From contig NZ_MLYO01000032.1 in assembly GCF_001866665.1 (NCBI RefSeq), forward strand, positions 62,001 through 126,000: 64,000 nt of DNA. Reading direction: 5' to 3'. Position 1 is the first letter of the stretch. Each line of letters begins with the position of its first letter. A model generated the notes under the pieces. It saw nothing but the letters and a program-made list of their open reading frames with translations. It had not been told where the DNA came from and did no database searches. This DNA comes from Streptomyces monashensis. Lineage in GTDB: Bacteria; Actinomycetota; Actinomycetes; Streptomycetales; Streptomycetaceae. Position numbers and translations under genes: made by a program. Below, one piece after another: positions 17,339 through 25,467 of the stretch.

Positions 17339-17435
17339 GACGCTCTCTTGCCGGTGCACCGCCGGTCAGCCCGGTGGGAACGCTCCCATGCGCCCCGCAC
17401 TTGAGAAGCCGGGCGTCCGGTGCCTCCATGGAGAC

Positions 17436-17900
17436 ATGGCCAGTGTGCGTACGAGCCCCGCGCTCGCCCCGTTCGTCAAGCAGTACGCCGCCCTGCTCAC
17501 GACCCACAAGCGGGACGGCACCGGCGTCGGCACCCCGGTGAACATCGCCGTCGAGGGGGACCACGCCTATTTCCGCACCCCGGGCACCACCTGGAAGGTC
17601 AAGCGGCTGCGCGGCAACCCCGACGTGGAGCTGGCCCCCGCCACCGTGCGCGGGGCCCCCACCGGACCGGAGATCCACGCGCGGGCCCGGCTGCTGGAGC
17701 ACGGCAGCGCGGAGGACCGGCACGCGGCGCGGCTGCTGCGGCACAAGTACCCGATCGTGCAGGGGGTGTTGGTGCCGCTGTCGCACAAGGTGATGCGGGC
17801 GCCGACGCTGCACTACGAGGTGCGGCCGGTGGAGGAGGCACCCCCGCAGCCGCCTCCGGAGACACCGCCGGGGAAGTGGGCGGAGCCCGGCGGACAGTGA
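17436..17900 (+). CDS. PPOX-class F420-dependent oxidoreductase-like protein
   Basis: 154 residues with the split-barrel flavin/F420-binding pattern: GTPVNIAVEGDHAYFRTP, then WKVKRLRGNPDVELAPA, and RHKYP in the second half. This family (FDOR-B) reduces diverse substrates with F420H2 in actinobacteria. ATG 17436 has GGAG just upstream. The last about 20 residues are a Pro-rich tail. Substrate unknown. Confidence 0.82.
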   Translation: MASVRTSPALAPFVKQYAALLTTHKRDGTGVGTPVNIAVEGDHAYFRTPGTTWKVKRLRGNPDVELAPATVRGAPTGPEIHARARLLEHGSAEDRHAARLLRHKYPIVQGVLVPLSHKVMRAPTLHYEVRPVEEAPPQPPPETPPGKWAEPGGQ

Positions 17901-17904
17901 CCGT

Positions 17905-18147
17905 TCAGCCCCGGCGCCGCAGCCACCGCAGCCCGAAGAGGGCGGCCACCGCGGCGGCGACGATCGCGGCAGCGGTCTTGCAGGTGCCGCTGTCGCCGGC
18001 CGGACCGGCCGCTGAACTCGCGCCGCCGGACGGTGACTTGCGCCGGTGGCCCGGCCGGGGGCGTCCTCCGCCCGACCTTGCTGCCCGCCCCCTCGGAGCG
18101 CTGAGGCGAGGACGGCGAACGATCGACGCATTCCCCCAGCCTGCCAT
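17905..18147 (-). CDS. Small protein with C-terminal membrane anchor (hypothetical)
   Basis: About 80 residues from ATG 18147. The N-terminal half is Arg/Gly/Ser-rich; the C-terminus is one clear hydrophobic helix (TAAAIVAAAVAALFGLRW) followed by RRRG, a tail-anchored or LPXTG-less wall-type ending. Codons of the last 30 residues end almost only in G or C, as expected of a coding frame. Convergent with the F420 gene by 4 bases. Start uncertain, no family recognised. Confidence 0.45.
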   Translation of the reverse strand: MAGWGNASIVRRPRLSAPRGRAARSGGGRPRPGHRRKSPSGGASSAAGPAGDSGTCKTAAAIVAAAVAALFGLRWLRRRG

Positions 18148-18219
18148 CCCCGCCCGGCCGCCCCCGGACGTGGTGGGCCTCACACCCCACCGGTGTGCGT
18201 GATCGTCCATCATGAGCGG

Positions 18220-18903
18220 ATGCTCAGATTCATGCCCGTAGGTGACTCCATGACGATCGGGAGCGCGGGCGAGCACACCTGGCGCTACCGGTTGTGGCGG
18301 CACCTGTACGAGACGTACGGCGGCCCGTTCACGTTCGTCGGCCCGCGCGAGGAGCTGTACGACACGTCGTCCGACGCGCCGACGTCGTACGCCTACGCCG
18401 AGCCCGACTTCCCGCGCCGCCACCTGGCGGGCTGGGGCGAGGGCTGGCTGCACATGGCCCCGCTGATCGGCGAGACGGTGCGCGCCCACCGCCCGGACGT
18501 GCTGCTGGTCTCCCTCGGCCTGATCGACCTGGGCTTCTACACGAACGCGGAGCAGACGGCGCAGAACGTGCGGGCGTTCGTCGCCGGCGCGCGGGAGGCC
18601 GCCCCGCGCATACGCATGGTCGTCCTCCCGGTGATACCGAACATCCGGGCCGCGGCGGACGAGCCGTTCGCGGCCCAGGTGGACCTCTTCAACGTCCTGC
18701 TCGCCAAGACGGTCGCCGACCTGGACGAGCCCCGCTCCCCGCTGCTGCTGGCCTCGCCGCCCGAGGAGTACGACATCCACGCCGACACCTACGACGGCAC
18801 GCATCCCAACGCGAGCGGGGAGCACCGGATCGCGGGCGCGTTCGCGGGGGCGATGTGGGAGGCGTGGGGGGTCGGACAGGCGTACGCGGCCGGAACAAGT
18901 TGA
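18220..18903 (+). CDS. SGNH/GDSL-type hydrolase
   Basis: 227 residues. Block I is GDSMTIGS with the nucleophile Ser; block V is DGTHPNASGEH with the catalytic Asp and His three residues apart. Family members are esterases or acetyl-hydrolases. The usual block III GxND is replaced by LGLIDLG, so the oxyanion-hole Asn is absent, which may alter or reduce activity. ATG 18220 fits the conserved MLRFMPVGDS start; no clear signal peptide, so likely cytoplasmic. Confidence 0.85.
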   Translation: MLRFMPVGDSMTIGSAGEHTWRYRLWRHLYETYGGPFTFVGPREELYDTSSDAPTSYAYAEPDFPRRHLAGWGEGWLHMAPLIGETVRAHRPDVLLVSLGLIDLGFYTNAEQTAQNVRAFVAGAREAAPRIRMVVLPVIPNIRAAADEPFAAQVDLFNVLLAKTVADLDEPRSPLLLASPPEEYDIHADTYDGTHPNASGEHRIAGAFAGAMWEAWGVGQAYAAGTS

Positions 18904-18991
18904 CCTGAATCCGGCGAGTCCCGGTCACCGTGCGTATCGTTGTACTGCGCGGCCGCACCTGTCCGTGGGGCGGCCGGGGAGGAGCGCCACG

Positions 18992-19585
18992 ATGACCGTC
19001 CTTGAAGACAGGATCGAGATGGCCGACGCCGACGCCAACACCAGGCATTTGGACGAGTGGTTCGAGCGGCTTGAGCGTATGCCCGTCCCCGAAGGATTCA
19101 GGGTCGAGATCGTCGGGGGCAACGTCCACATGACGCCACAGCGGGACACTCACTGGGAGATCATCTTCGAATTCGCGCAGGCCCTCAGGAACAGGCTGGG
19201 GAAGGGGGTCAAGGTGTTCTCGGACGTCCGCATCGACTTTCCGGGCCACTTGAACGGCTTCTGCCCGGACATCGCCGTGTTCAAGGAATACGCGAAGAAG
19301 AACGACGAGGGCCGCTGGCGCCACGAGGACGTGGTGTTCGTCGCCGAGGTCATCTCCAAGGGCACAGGCCCCAACGACTACGGCCCGAAGAAGCTCGCCT
19401 ACGCCGAGGCCGAGGTCCCCGTCTACGTCATCGCCGACCCCTACGTAGGACGGTGTTACGTCTACACCGACCCCCAGGACGGCGACTACGAGAAGAGGGA
19501 AGCGTTCGACTTCGGTACCGACATCGACCTCACCGGCACCGTCGTCGACCTCACCCTCAAGACCGACGACTTCCCCCGCGACTAG
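18992..19585 (+). CDS. Uma2-family (DUF820) PD-(D/E)XK-like putative endonuclease
   Basis: 197 residues. Uma2 core: EGFRVEIVGGNVHM, then the Asp in CPDIAVF, the Glu in FVAEVISKGT, and GPKKLAYAEAEVPVYVIADP. The family has a restriction-endonuclease fold, is very common in Streptomyces and has no settled role. ATG 18992 is about 7 bases after GGGGAGGAG. Single-gene unit; a second Uma2 protein lies at 59773. Confidence 0.88.
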   Translation: MTVLEDRIEMADADANTRHLDEWFERLERMPVPEGFRVEIVGGNVHMTPQRDTHWEIIFEFAQALRNRLGKGVKVFSDVRIDFPGHLNGFCPDIAVFKEYAKKNDEGRWRHEDVVFVAEVISKGTGPNDYGPKKLAYAEAEVPVYVIADPYVGRCYVYTDPQDGDYEKREAFDFGTDIDLTGTVVDLTLKTDDFPRD

Positions 19586-19595
19586 CCCAACCCCG

Positions 19596-19617
19596 CTTGC
19601 CTAGAGCGCACTTCAAG
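19596..19617. promoter_or_regulatory. MerR-type dyad CTTG-N14-CAAG before the aldo/keto reductase
   Basis: The sequence from CTTGCCTAGAG to GCACTTCAAG is a near-symmetrical 22-base dyad 18 bases before the gene start. MerR regulators typically bind such dyads inside an over-long promoter spacer. The regulator is not in this window. Confidence 0.45.
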
Positions 19618-19634
19618 CCGTTGGCTGGGGGACC

Positions 19635-20630
19635 ATGAAGTACACGCAGCTAGGACGCACGGGACTCAAGGTCGGCCGGCTCGTTCTCGGGACGATGAAC
19701 TTCGGGCCGCAGACGGACGAGGGCGACAGCCACGCGATCATGGACGCGGCGCTGGACGCGGGCATCAACTTCTTCGACACGGCCAACGTGTACGGGTGGG
19801 GCGAGAACAAGGGCCGCACCGAGAGCATCATCGGCAACTGGTTCGCCAAGGGCGGCGCGCGGCGCGACAAGGTCGTCCTCGCCACCAAGGTCTACGCGAA
19901 CATGGCCCCCGACGGCCAGCCGGCCTGGCCGAACCACGACAAGCTCTCCGCGCTGAACATCCGGCGGGCCGTGGACGCCAGCCTGAAGCGGCTCCAGACC
20001 GATCACATCGATCTGTACCAGTTCCACCACATCGACCGGGACACCCCCTTCGACGAGATCTGGCAGGCGATCGACACCCTGGTCCAGCAGGGCAAGATCC
20101 TCTACGTCGGCTCCTCCAACTTCCCGGGTTACAAGATCGCCCAGGCCAACGAGACCGCCGCCCGGCGCGGCGGCACCATCGGGCTGGTCAGCGAGCAGTG
20201 CCTGTACAACCTCTACGAGCGGCGCGCCGAGATGGAGGTCATCCCGGCCGCGCAGGAGTACGGCCTCGGGGTCATCCCCTGGTCCCCGCTGCACGGCGGG
20301 CTGCTCGGCGGGGTCATCAAGAAGGAGGTCCAGGGCGGTCGCCGCACCTCGGGCCGCGCCGCCGACACCCTGGCCGACCCGGCCGCCCGCGCCCGGATCC
20401 AGGCGTACGAGGACCTGGTCGACAAGCACGGCCTGGAGCCCGGCGAGGTGGCCCTGGCCTGGCTGCTGACCCGGCCGGGGGTGACCGGACCCATCGTCGG
20501 TCCGCGCACGGCCGAGCAGCTCGACTCCGCGCTGCGCGCCGTCGAGCTGGAGCTGAGCGAGGAGCTGGTGGCGGGGCTGAACGACGTCTTCCCGGGTCCG
20601 GGTCCGTCGCCGGAGGCGTTCGCCTGGTAG
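19635..20630 (+). CDS. Aldo/keto reductase
   Basis: 331-residue NADPH-dependent reductase of the AKR superfamily. Catalytic elements: DTANVY (Tyr), VLATKVY (Lys), QFHHID (His) and the GPIVGPRTAEQL cofactor loop. Resembles general stress or phenylacetone/aldehyde reductases of Streptomyces. ATG 19635 follows GGGGGA. The upstream MerR-like dyad suggests induction by electrophiles or drugs. A terminator hairpin follows. Confidence 0.93.
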   Translation: MKYTQLGRTGLKVGRLVLGTMNFGPQTDEGDSHAIMDAALDAGINFFDTANVYGWGENKGRTESIIGNWFAKGGARRDKVVLATKVYANMAPDGQPAWPNHDKLSALNIRRAVDASLKRLQTDHIDLYQFHHIDRDTPFDEIWQAIDTLVQQGKILYVGSSNFPGYKIAQANETAARRGGTIGLVSEQCLYNLYERRAEMEVIPAAQEYGLGVIPWSPLHGGLLGGVIKKEVQGGRRTSGRAADTLADPAARARIQAYEDLVDKHGLEPGEVALAWLLTRPGVTGPIVGPRTAEQLDSALRAVELELSEELVAGLNDVFPGPGPSPEAFAW

Positions 20631-20636
20631 CGCCGT

Positions 20637-20665
20637 AGGGGCGCGGGGGGACTCCCCGCGCCCCT
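20637..20665 (+). terminator. Terminator hairpin after the aldo/keto reductase
   Basis: AGGGGCGCGGGG (20637-20648) pairs with CCCCGCGCCCCT (20654-20665) around a 5-base loop. It belongs to the GGGGCGCGGGG-type sequences that recur in Streptomyces intergenic regions. Confidence 0.75.
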
Positions 20666-20680
20666 GACTCCTTCATCTGC

Positions 20681-20767
20681 CTACTTCATGGCCGAAGCCA
20701 AGGCCACCACCACGAACATCAGCACAAGTACACCGGCCATGATCCGGTTCCGGGTTTTCGGGTCCAC
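20681..20767 (-). CDS. Tiny single-pass membrane protein (28 aa)
   Basis: GTG 20767 opens VDPKTRNRIMAGV, then a run of Val/Leu/Ala/Met to the end ALASAMK. A charged N-terminus followed by one transmembrane helix is a small-membrane-protein pattern. It follows the RNA ligase-like gene by 10 bases on the same strand and could be co-transcribed. Weak ribosome binding site; no function known. Confidence 0.5.
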   Translation of the reverse strand: MDPKTRNRIMAGVLVLMFVVVALASAMK

Positions 20768-20777
20768 GGCATCGAGC

Positions 20778-21350
20778 CTAACCGGCCCCGCCCAGTGCCC
20801 AGCGGCCGACCGGCTCATAGCGCGGCTGCTCCCCCGGCACCCCGGACCTCGGCAGGTTGCTGCGGACCAGAACCACCTCGCCCACCGTCCAGGTCGTACT
20901 GGTGAAGCCGCGCAGCAGATCCACATACGGACGTACGTCGACCGAGTCCCGGCCGCGCGCCACGGTCAGGTGCGCCCGGTAGCGGCGGTGGTCCTCCATC
21001 GGCAGCCCCGCCTTCCGTGCCGCCGCCTCCGCCCGCTCGGCCAGCCGCCGCAGCGACTCCACCTCGCCGTAGGCTCCCGTCCACAGGGCCTTGCCGTGCC
21101 CGAACTGGCCACCGCCGGACAGGGCCAGGTCGAAGGGGGCCGTGCGGCGGGCCACCACCGCCAGGCGGTCCGACAGGGCCGGTACGACGTCGTCGGCGAC
21201 CTCCCCGTAGAAGGCGAGGGTGAAGTGCCAGCCCGGCCGGTTGGTCCAGCGCAGCCCCTGCGAACCGGGCAGCCTCTTCAACTCGGCCACCTCGGCGGCG
21301 AGTTCGTGGACGACGTGCTCCGGCGGGAGCACCGCGGCGAAGAGTCTCAT
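20778..21350 (-). CDS. thpR: RNA 2',3'-cyclic phosphodiesterase / 2'-5' RNA ligase-like
   Basis: 190 residues of the 2H phosphoesterase superfamily with both HxT motifs: WHFTLAF and RAHLTVAR. ThpR-type enzymes open 2',3'-cyclic phosphates on RNA ends and ligate tRNA halves in vitro; the in vivo role is unclear. ATG 21350 is preceded by AGGTGAGGG. Starts MRLFAAVLPPEH as in the family. Confidence 0.9.
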   Translation of the reverse strand: MRLFAAVLPPEHVVHELAAEVAELKRLPGSQGLRWTNRPGWHFTLAFYGEVADDVVPALSDRLAVVARRTAPFDLALSGGGQFGHGKALWTGAYGEVESLRRLAERAEAAARKAGLPMEDHRRYRAHLTVARGRDSVDVRPYVDLLRGFTSTTWTVGEVVLVRSNLPRSGVPGEQPRYEPVGRWALGGAG

Positions 21351-21423
21351 GCCCTCACCTTCGCAGACGTCCGGGGCACAGGGGCGCGGGCGACCCACCG
21401 CGCCCCGCCCCAGGCCGGCAGGC

Positions 21424-22773
21424 CTACGCCGCTGCGGCCAGTTCCTCCCGCTCGCGCGGGACGAAGCGGACTCTGGGGTGGCCGTGGTGCCAGCCCACCG
21501 ACAGGCGCAGGCCGCCGATGCGGGTCAGGACCAGGCCGATGGTCGCGGCGGCCGCGGCCGAGACGGCGCCGCCGAGGACGAAGCCGACGCGGGGGCCGTA
21601 GGTGTCGGTGACCCAGCCGACGACCGGGGCGCCCAGCGGCGTGCCGCCCATGAAGACCATCATGAACAGGGCCATCACCCGGCCGCGCATGGCCGGGTCG
21701 GTGGCCATCTGGACCGAGGTGTTCGCCGTGACGTTCACCGTCAGACCGAAGACCCCGATCGGGACCATGAGCAGCGCGAAGAGCCAGTAGGACGGGGCCA
21801 GCGCGGCCACGATCTCCAGCGCGCCGAAGGCCAGCGCGGCGGCGATCAGGACGCGCAGCCGTGCCGTGCCGCGGCGGGCGGCCAGCAGGGCGCCGACCAG
21901 GGAGCCGACGGCCATCAGGGTGTTGAAGAGGCTGTAGCCGCCGGCACCGGCGTGGAAGACGTGCTGGGCGTAGGCGGAGAGCCAGACCGGGAAGTTGAAG
22001 CCGAAGGTGCCGATGAAGCCGACCAGCACGATGGGCCAGATCAGGTCCGGGCGCCCGGCGACGTACTGCAGGCCTTCGCGCAGCTGGCCCTTGCCGCGCG
22101 GGGTGCGCTCGACGACGTGCAGCTCGCGGGCGCGCATCAGGAGCAGGCCGGCGATGGGGGCCGCGAACGACAGGCCGTTGGCGAGGAACGCCCAGCCCGT
22201 GCCCACGCCGGTGATCATGAGGCCGGCGACGGCCGGGCCGATCAGGCGGGCGGACTGGAAGTTCGCCGAGTTCAGGCTGACCGCGTTCTGCAGCTGCTCG
22301 GGACCGACCATCTCCGAGACGAAGGACTGCCGGGCCGGGTTGTCCACCACCGTGGCGAGACCGACGGCGAAGGCGGCCAGGTAGACGTGCCAGACCTGGA
22401 CGTGGCCGGAGAGGGTCAGCGCGGCGAGCGCCAGCCCGGACAGGGCCATCGAGGACTGGGTGACCAGCAGCGTGGGCCGCTTGGGGAGGCGGTCGACCAG
22501 GACACCGCCGTAGAGACCGAAGAGCAGCATCGGCAGGAACTGGAGGGCCGTCGTGACGCCCACGGCCGCGGAGGAGCCGGTGAGGCTGAGGACGAGCCAG
22601 TCCTGGGCGATGCGCTGCATCCAGGTGCCCGTGTTGGAGACGACCTGGCCCAGGAAGAAGAGGCGGTAGTTCCTGATCCTCAGCGAGCTGAACATCGAGG
22701 AGGTCTTGCGGGAATCAGGGGTGGTAGTAGCGGTCGGTGCGGGGGCGGAAGGTGTTCCGGATCCCGTACTCAA
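21424..22773 (-). CDS. MFS efflux transporter under MarR control
   Basis: 449 residues, about 12 transmembrane segments, DHA3/EntS-like (FLGQVVSNTGTWMQRIAQDWLVLSLTGSS near the N-terminus, GGVLVDRLPKRP loop). Likely drug or siderophore exporter. Start is TTG 22773, supported by GGAGGCG at the right spacing; no ATG/GTG fits better. It is 27 bases after the MarR gene in the same direction, so the regulator and pump form an operon, a common multidrug-efflux layout. Confidence 0.9.
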   Translation of the reverse strand: MSTGSGTPSAPAPTATTTPDSRKTSSMFSSLRIRNYRLFFLGQVVSNTGTWMQRIAQDWLVLSLTGSSAAVGVTTALQFLPMLLFGLYGGVLVDRLPKRPTLLVTQSSMALSGLALAALTLSGHVQVWHVYLAAFAVGLATVVDNPARQSFVSEMVGPEQLQNAVSLNSANFQSARLIGPAVAGLMITGVGTGWAFLANGLSFAAPIAGLLLMRARELHVVERTPRGKGQLREGLQYVAGRPDLIWPIVLVGFIGTFGFNFPVWLSAYAQHVFHAGAGGYSLFNTLMAVGSLVGALLAARRGTARLRVLIAAALAFGALEIVAALAPSYWLFALLMVPIGVFGLTVNVTANTSVQMATDPAMRGRVMALFMMVFMGGTPLGAPVVGWVTDTYGPRVGFVLGGAVSAAAAATIGLVLTRIGGLRLSVGWHHGHPRVRFVPREREELAAAA

Positions 22774-22800
22774 GCGAGTTCGCCTCCTCCATACAGCGGC

Positions 22801-23244
22801 TTACAGGTGTGCGAGTTTCTCCAGCACGGGGGCGGCGGCGCGCAGGGACGCCCACTCGTCCTCGTCCAGGCCCTCGACCAGTCCGGCCAGGAACGCGTTG
22901 CGCTTGCGGCGGCTCTCCTCGAGCATCGCCTCGGCCTGTTCGGTCTGGGTGACGACCTTCTGGCGCCGGTCCTCGGGGTGCGGCTCCAGCCGGACCAGCC
23001 CCTTGCCTTCGAGCAGCGCGACGATGCGGGTCATCGACGGCGGCTGGACGTGCTCCTTGCGGGCGAGTTCGCCCGGCGTGGCCGAGCCGCAGCGGGAGAG
23101 CGTGCCGAGCACCGACATCTCGGTGGGGCTCAGCGACTCGTCCACCCGCTGGTGCTTGAGCCGACGGCTCAGCCGCATCACGGCGGAGCGGAGGGAGTTC
23201 ACGGCGGCTGCGTCGTCGCCATGGGTGAGATCCAGGTCCGGCAT
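22801..23244 (-). CDS. MarR-family transcriptional regulator
   Basis: 147 residues. Winged-helix core SPTEMSVLGTLSRCGSATPGELA, recognition region QPPSMTRIVALLEGKGLV and wing HPEDRRQKVV. Such proteins repress their own operon and release on ligand binding. Start taken as ATG 23244 with AAGGA before it; ATG 23262 is an alternative lying inside the candidate operator. Regulates the downstream MFS pump by position. Confidence 0.92.
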   Translation of the reverse strand: MPDLDLTHGDDAAAVNSLRSAVMRLSRRLKHQRVDESLSPTEMSVLGTLSRCGSATPGELARKEHVQPPSMTRIVALLEGKGLVRLEPHPEDRRQKVVTQTEQAEAMLEESRRKRNAFLAGLVEGLDEDEWASLRAAAPVLEKLAHL

Positions 23245-23250
23245 GTCCTT

Positions 23251-23268
23251 AGAGTAACTCATTACTCT
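23251..23268. promoter_or_regulatory. Perfect MarR-type operator AGAGTAA-N4-TTACTCT
   Basis: Seven-base arms with a 4-base spacer, immediately before the marR start. The location fits autorepression of the marR-MFS operon. Confidence 0.65.
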
Positions 23269-23398
23269 CTCTAAAGACCACCGCGACACCGACACGATGC
23301 CCGTGACCCTGGCCACTGAACCGCTACGTCACCCGTATGAGTGAGTCGATTCCGGAAAGTGACGCACCGGGCGGCCGGATGTGGCGACCCTCGTAGGC

Positions 23399-23599
23399 AT
23401 GGGGACCAGTGTGCTCAGCCTGCGGATAGACGGGGAGCTGCTCGAACGGCTCCGGCATCACGCGGCGAAAAGAGGAATGAGCGTCCAGGACTATGTCATC
23501 CGGACGCTCATTCGCGACGACTTCGACGAGCGGTTCCAGGCCGCCGTCGACGAGACGGAGAAGTTCTACGGGGTCTCCGAGCCCCGGCCGATCACGTGA
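23399..23599 (+). CDS. Small ribbon-helix-helix-like DNA-binding protein
   Basis: 66 residues. A short beta strand (VLSLRID) followed by two helices (LLERLRHHAAKRGMSVQDYVIRTL) fits an RHH antitoxin-type fold. The last third is acidic. No toxin gene is adjacent, so it may be an orphan antitoxin or a stand-alone regulator. ATG 23399 is preferred; GTG 23381 is possible. Its 3' end overlaps the convergent permease gene by 8 bases. Confidence 0.72.
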   Translation: MGTSVLSLRIDGELLERLRHHAAKRGMSVQDYVIRTLIRDDFDERFQAAVDETEKFYGVSEPRPIT

Positions 23600-25034
23600 G
23601 GCCCAGGGCCGGCATCAGGTAGTAGAAGGCGAAGACCGCCGAGACGACGTACATCGCCACCGGGATCTCCCGGAACCGGCCCGCGGCCAGGCGCAGCACC
23701 GTGAAGGTGATGAAGCCCATGCCGATGCCGTTGGTGATCGAGTAGGTGAACGGCATCATCAGCATCGTCACGAAGGCCGGGATGGCGATCGTGTAGTCCG
23801 CCCAGTCGATCTCCTTGATCGAGTTCGACAGGATCAGGAAGCCGACCGCGATCAGCGCCGGGGTGGCCGCCTGGGAGGGGACCATCGTGGCGACCGGGGT
23901 GAGGAACAGCGCGACGGCGAAGAGGCCGCCCGTGACGACGTTCGCGAGGCCCGTCCGGGCGCCCTCGCCGACCCCGGCGGTGGACTCCACGAACGCGGTC
24001 GTGGCCGAGGAGGAGCTGGCACCGCCCGCCGCGACGGAGAGGCCGTCGATGAAGAGGACCTTGTTGATGCCCGGCATGTAGCCCTGGGCGTCGGTCAGCT
24101 TGGCCTCGTCGCTGACGCCCATGATCGTGCCCATCGCGTCGAAGAAGCACGACAGCAGGACCGTGAAGACGAACAGGATGCCGGTCAGCAGGCCGACCCG
24201 GGAGAAGCCGCCGAACAGGCTGACCTGGCCGACCAGGCCGAAGTCGGGGGTGGAGACCGGGTTGCCCGGCCACTTCGGGACGGTCAGGCCCCAGGAGGAG
24301 ACCGTGGTGACGGCGTTGATGATCACGGCGAGGACGGTCATGCCGACGATCGAGATCAGGATCGCGCCCGGGGTCTTCCGGACGAGCAGCGCGAAGGTGA
24401 GCAGCACGCCGAGGATGAAGACCAGCACGGGCCAGCCGTGCAGATGGCCGCCGACGCCGAGCTGGAGCGGCACGGTGGTCTGGGCGGCGTCGGGCATGCG
24501 CGTGACGAAGCCGGAGTCGACCAGGCCGATCAGCATGATGAACAGGCCGATACCGATCGAGATCGCCTTGCGCAGACCGAACGGCACGGCGTTCATCACG
24601 CGCTCGCGCAGGCCGGTGGCGACCAGCAGCATGACCACGAAACCGGCGAGCACGACCATGCCCATGGCGTCCGGCCAGGTCATCCGGGGCGCGAGCTGGA
24701 GGGCGACGACGGAGTTCACACCGAGGCCTGCGGCGAGCGCGATCGGGACGTTGCCGAAGACGCCCATGAGGAGGGTGGTGAAGGCGGCCGTCAGCGCGGT
24801 CGCGGTCACCAGCTGGCCGTTGTCCAGGTGATGCCCGTACATGTCCTTCGCGCTGCTGAGGATGATCGGGTTCAGCACGATGATGTACGCCATCGCGAAG
24901 AAGGTGGCGAGACCGCCGCGGATCTCGCGGGCGACGGTGCTGCCGCGCTCGGAGATCTTGAAATAGCGGTCGAGCGCGCCGTTCGGCGCGCCCTTCTCGG
25001 GGGTGGGGGCCTTGGCGGGCGCCGAGGTGGACAT
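23592..25034 (-). CDS. NCS2-family purine (adenine/guanine/hypoxanthine) permease, AzgA-like
   Basis: 480 residues, about 13 membrane segments. Family motifs: GGLATFFAMAYIIVLNP near the N-terminus, GLGVNSVVAL, DAMGTIMGVSDEAKL in the substrate-binding region and SSSATTAFVESTAGVGEGARTGL. These match the AzgA branch of proton-purine symporters. ATG 25034 has GAGGT upstream. No purine riboswitch is visible in the 150-base leader. Confidence 0.93.
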   Translation of the reverse strand: MSTSAPAKAPTPEKGAPNGALDRYFKISERGSTVAREIRGGLATFFAMAYIIVLNPIILSSAKDMYGHHLDNGQLVTATALTAAFTTLLMGVFGNVPIALAAGLGVNSVVALQLAPRMTWPDAMGMVVLAGFVVMLLVATGLRERVMNAVPFGLRKAISIGIGLFIMLIGLVDSGFVTRMPDAAQTTVPLQLGVGGHLHGWPVLVFILGVLLTFALLVRKTPGAILISIVGMTVLAVIINAVTTVSSWGLTVPKWPGNPVSTPDFGLVGQVSLFGGFSRVGLLTGILFVFTVLLSCFFDAMGTIMGVSDEAKLTDAQGYMPGINKVLFIDGLSVAAGGASSSSATTAFVESTAGVGEGARTGLANVVTGGLFAVALFLTPVATMVPSQAATPALIAVGFLILSNSIKEIDWADYTIAIPAFVTMLMMPFTYSITNGIGMGFITFTVLRLAAGRFREIPVAMYVVSAVFAFYYLMPALGLT

Positions 25035-25172
25035 GCGGGACCTCATCTCCGACGGGGTTCCCCCGAGCCGCGTTGGAGTTTCATACGAGCAGAAATGGAC
25101 AAAGACAAACGGTTTCAGTATGAACGTATGAGTGCGAGATCGCTATCTCCGCGCGTAGACACCGGCGGCGCT

Positions 25173-25178
25173 TAAGCT
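25173..25178 (+). promoter_or_regulatory. TAAGCT -10 box of the DUF2530 gene (leaderless)
   Basis: Ends 6 bases before ATG 25185; no Shine-Dalgarno is present. Confidence 0.4.
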
Positions 25179-25184
25179 GTGCGC

Positions 25185-25451
25185 ATGGCCAAATGGACCC
25201 CGAAGCACGAGGCACCGGAGCCCCTGGAGGGCCCCGTGGTCGCCACCATCACCGGCGGCACGATCGTGTGGTTCGTGCTCTTCCTGGTCCAGCTGCCGTT
25301 CTACGGCTGGTTCCACGACCACGGTCACCTGTGGTGGCTGTGGACCTGCCTGGCCGGAGGCGGACTGGGGCTGATCGGGATCTGGTACGTCAGGAAGCGC
25401 GACGCCGCGATCAAGCGGGCGGCGGCGCTGAAGGCGACGACACCGAAGTAG
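25185..25451 (+). CDS. DUF2530 small membrane protein
   Basis: 88 residues with two transmembrane helices (around GGTIVWFVLFLVQLPF and WWLWTCLAGGGLGLIGIW) separated by a His-containing loop. It is a conserved actinobacterial family of unknown function. 16 bases ahead of the P-type ATPase gene on the same strand, although that gene has its own -10 box. Confidence 0.85.
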   Translation: MAKWTPKHEAPEPLEGPVVATITGGTIVWFVLFLVQLPFYGWFHDHGHLWWLWTCLAGGGLGLIGIWYVRKRDAAIKRAAALKATTPK

Positions 25452-25454
25452 CCG

Positions 25455-25460
25455 TACCGT
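25455..25460 (+). promoter_or_regulatory. TACCGT -10 box, leaderless promoter of the P-type ATPase
   Basis: TACCGT ends 7 bases before ATG 25468. An identical TACCGT-N7-ATG arrangement occurs before the gene at 40602. Confidence 0.5.
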
Positions 25461-25467
25461 CGATGAC

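Noticed and set aside
23399..23599. Toxin-antitoxin locus
   Set aside because: The RHH-like protein has no adjacent toxin frame on either strand; neighbours are a MarR gene and a permease.
25035..25184. Possible purine riboswitch before the NCS2 permease
   Set aside because: No three-way-junction loops or conserved purine-aptamer words; only a loose TCATACG/CGTATGA repeat 45 bases apart.
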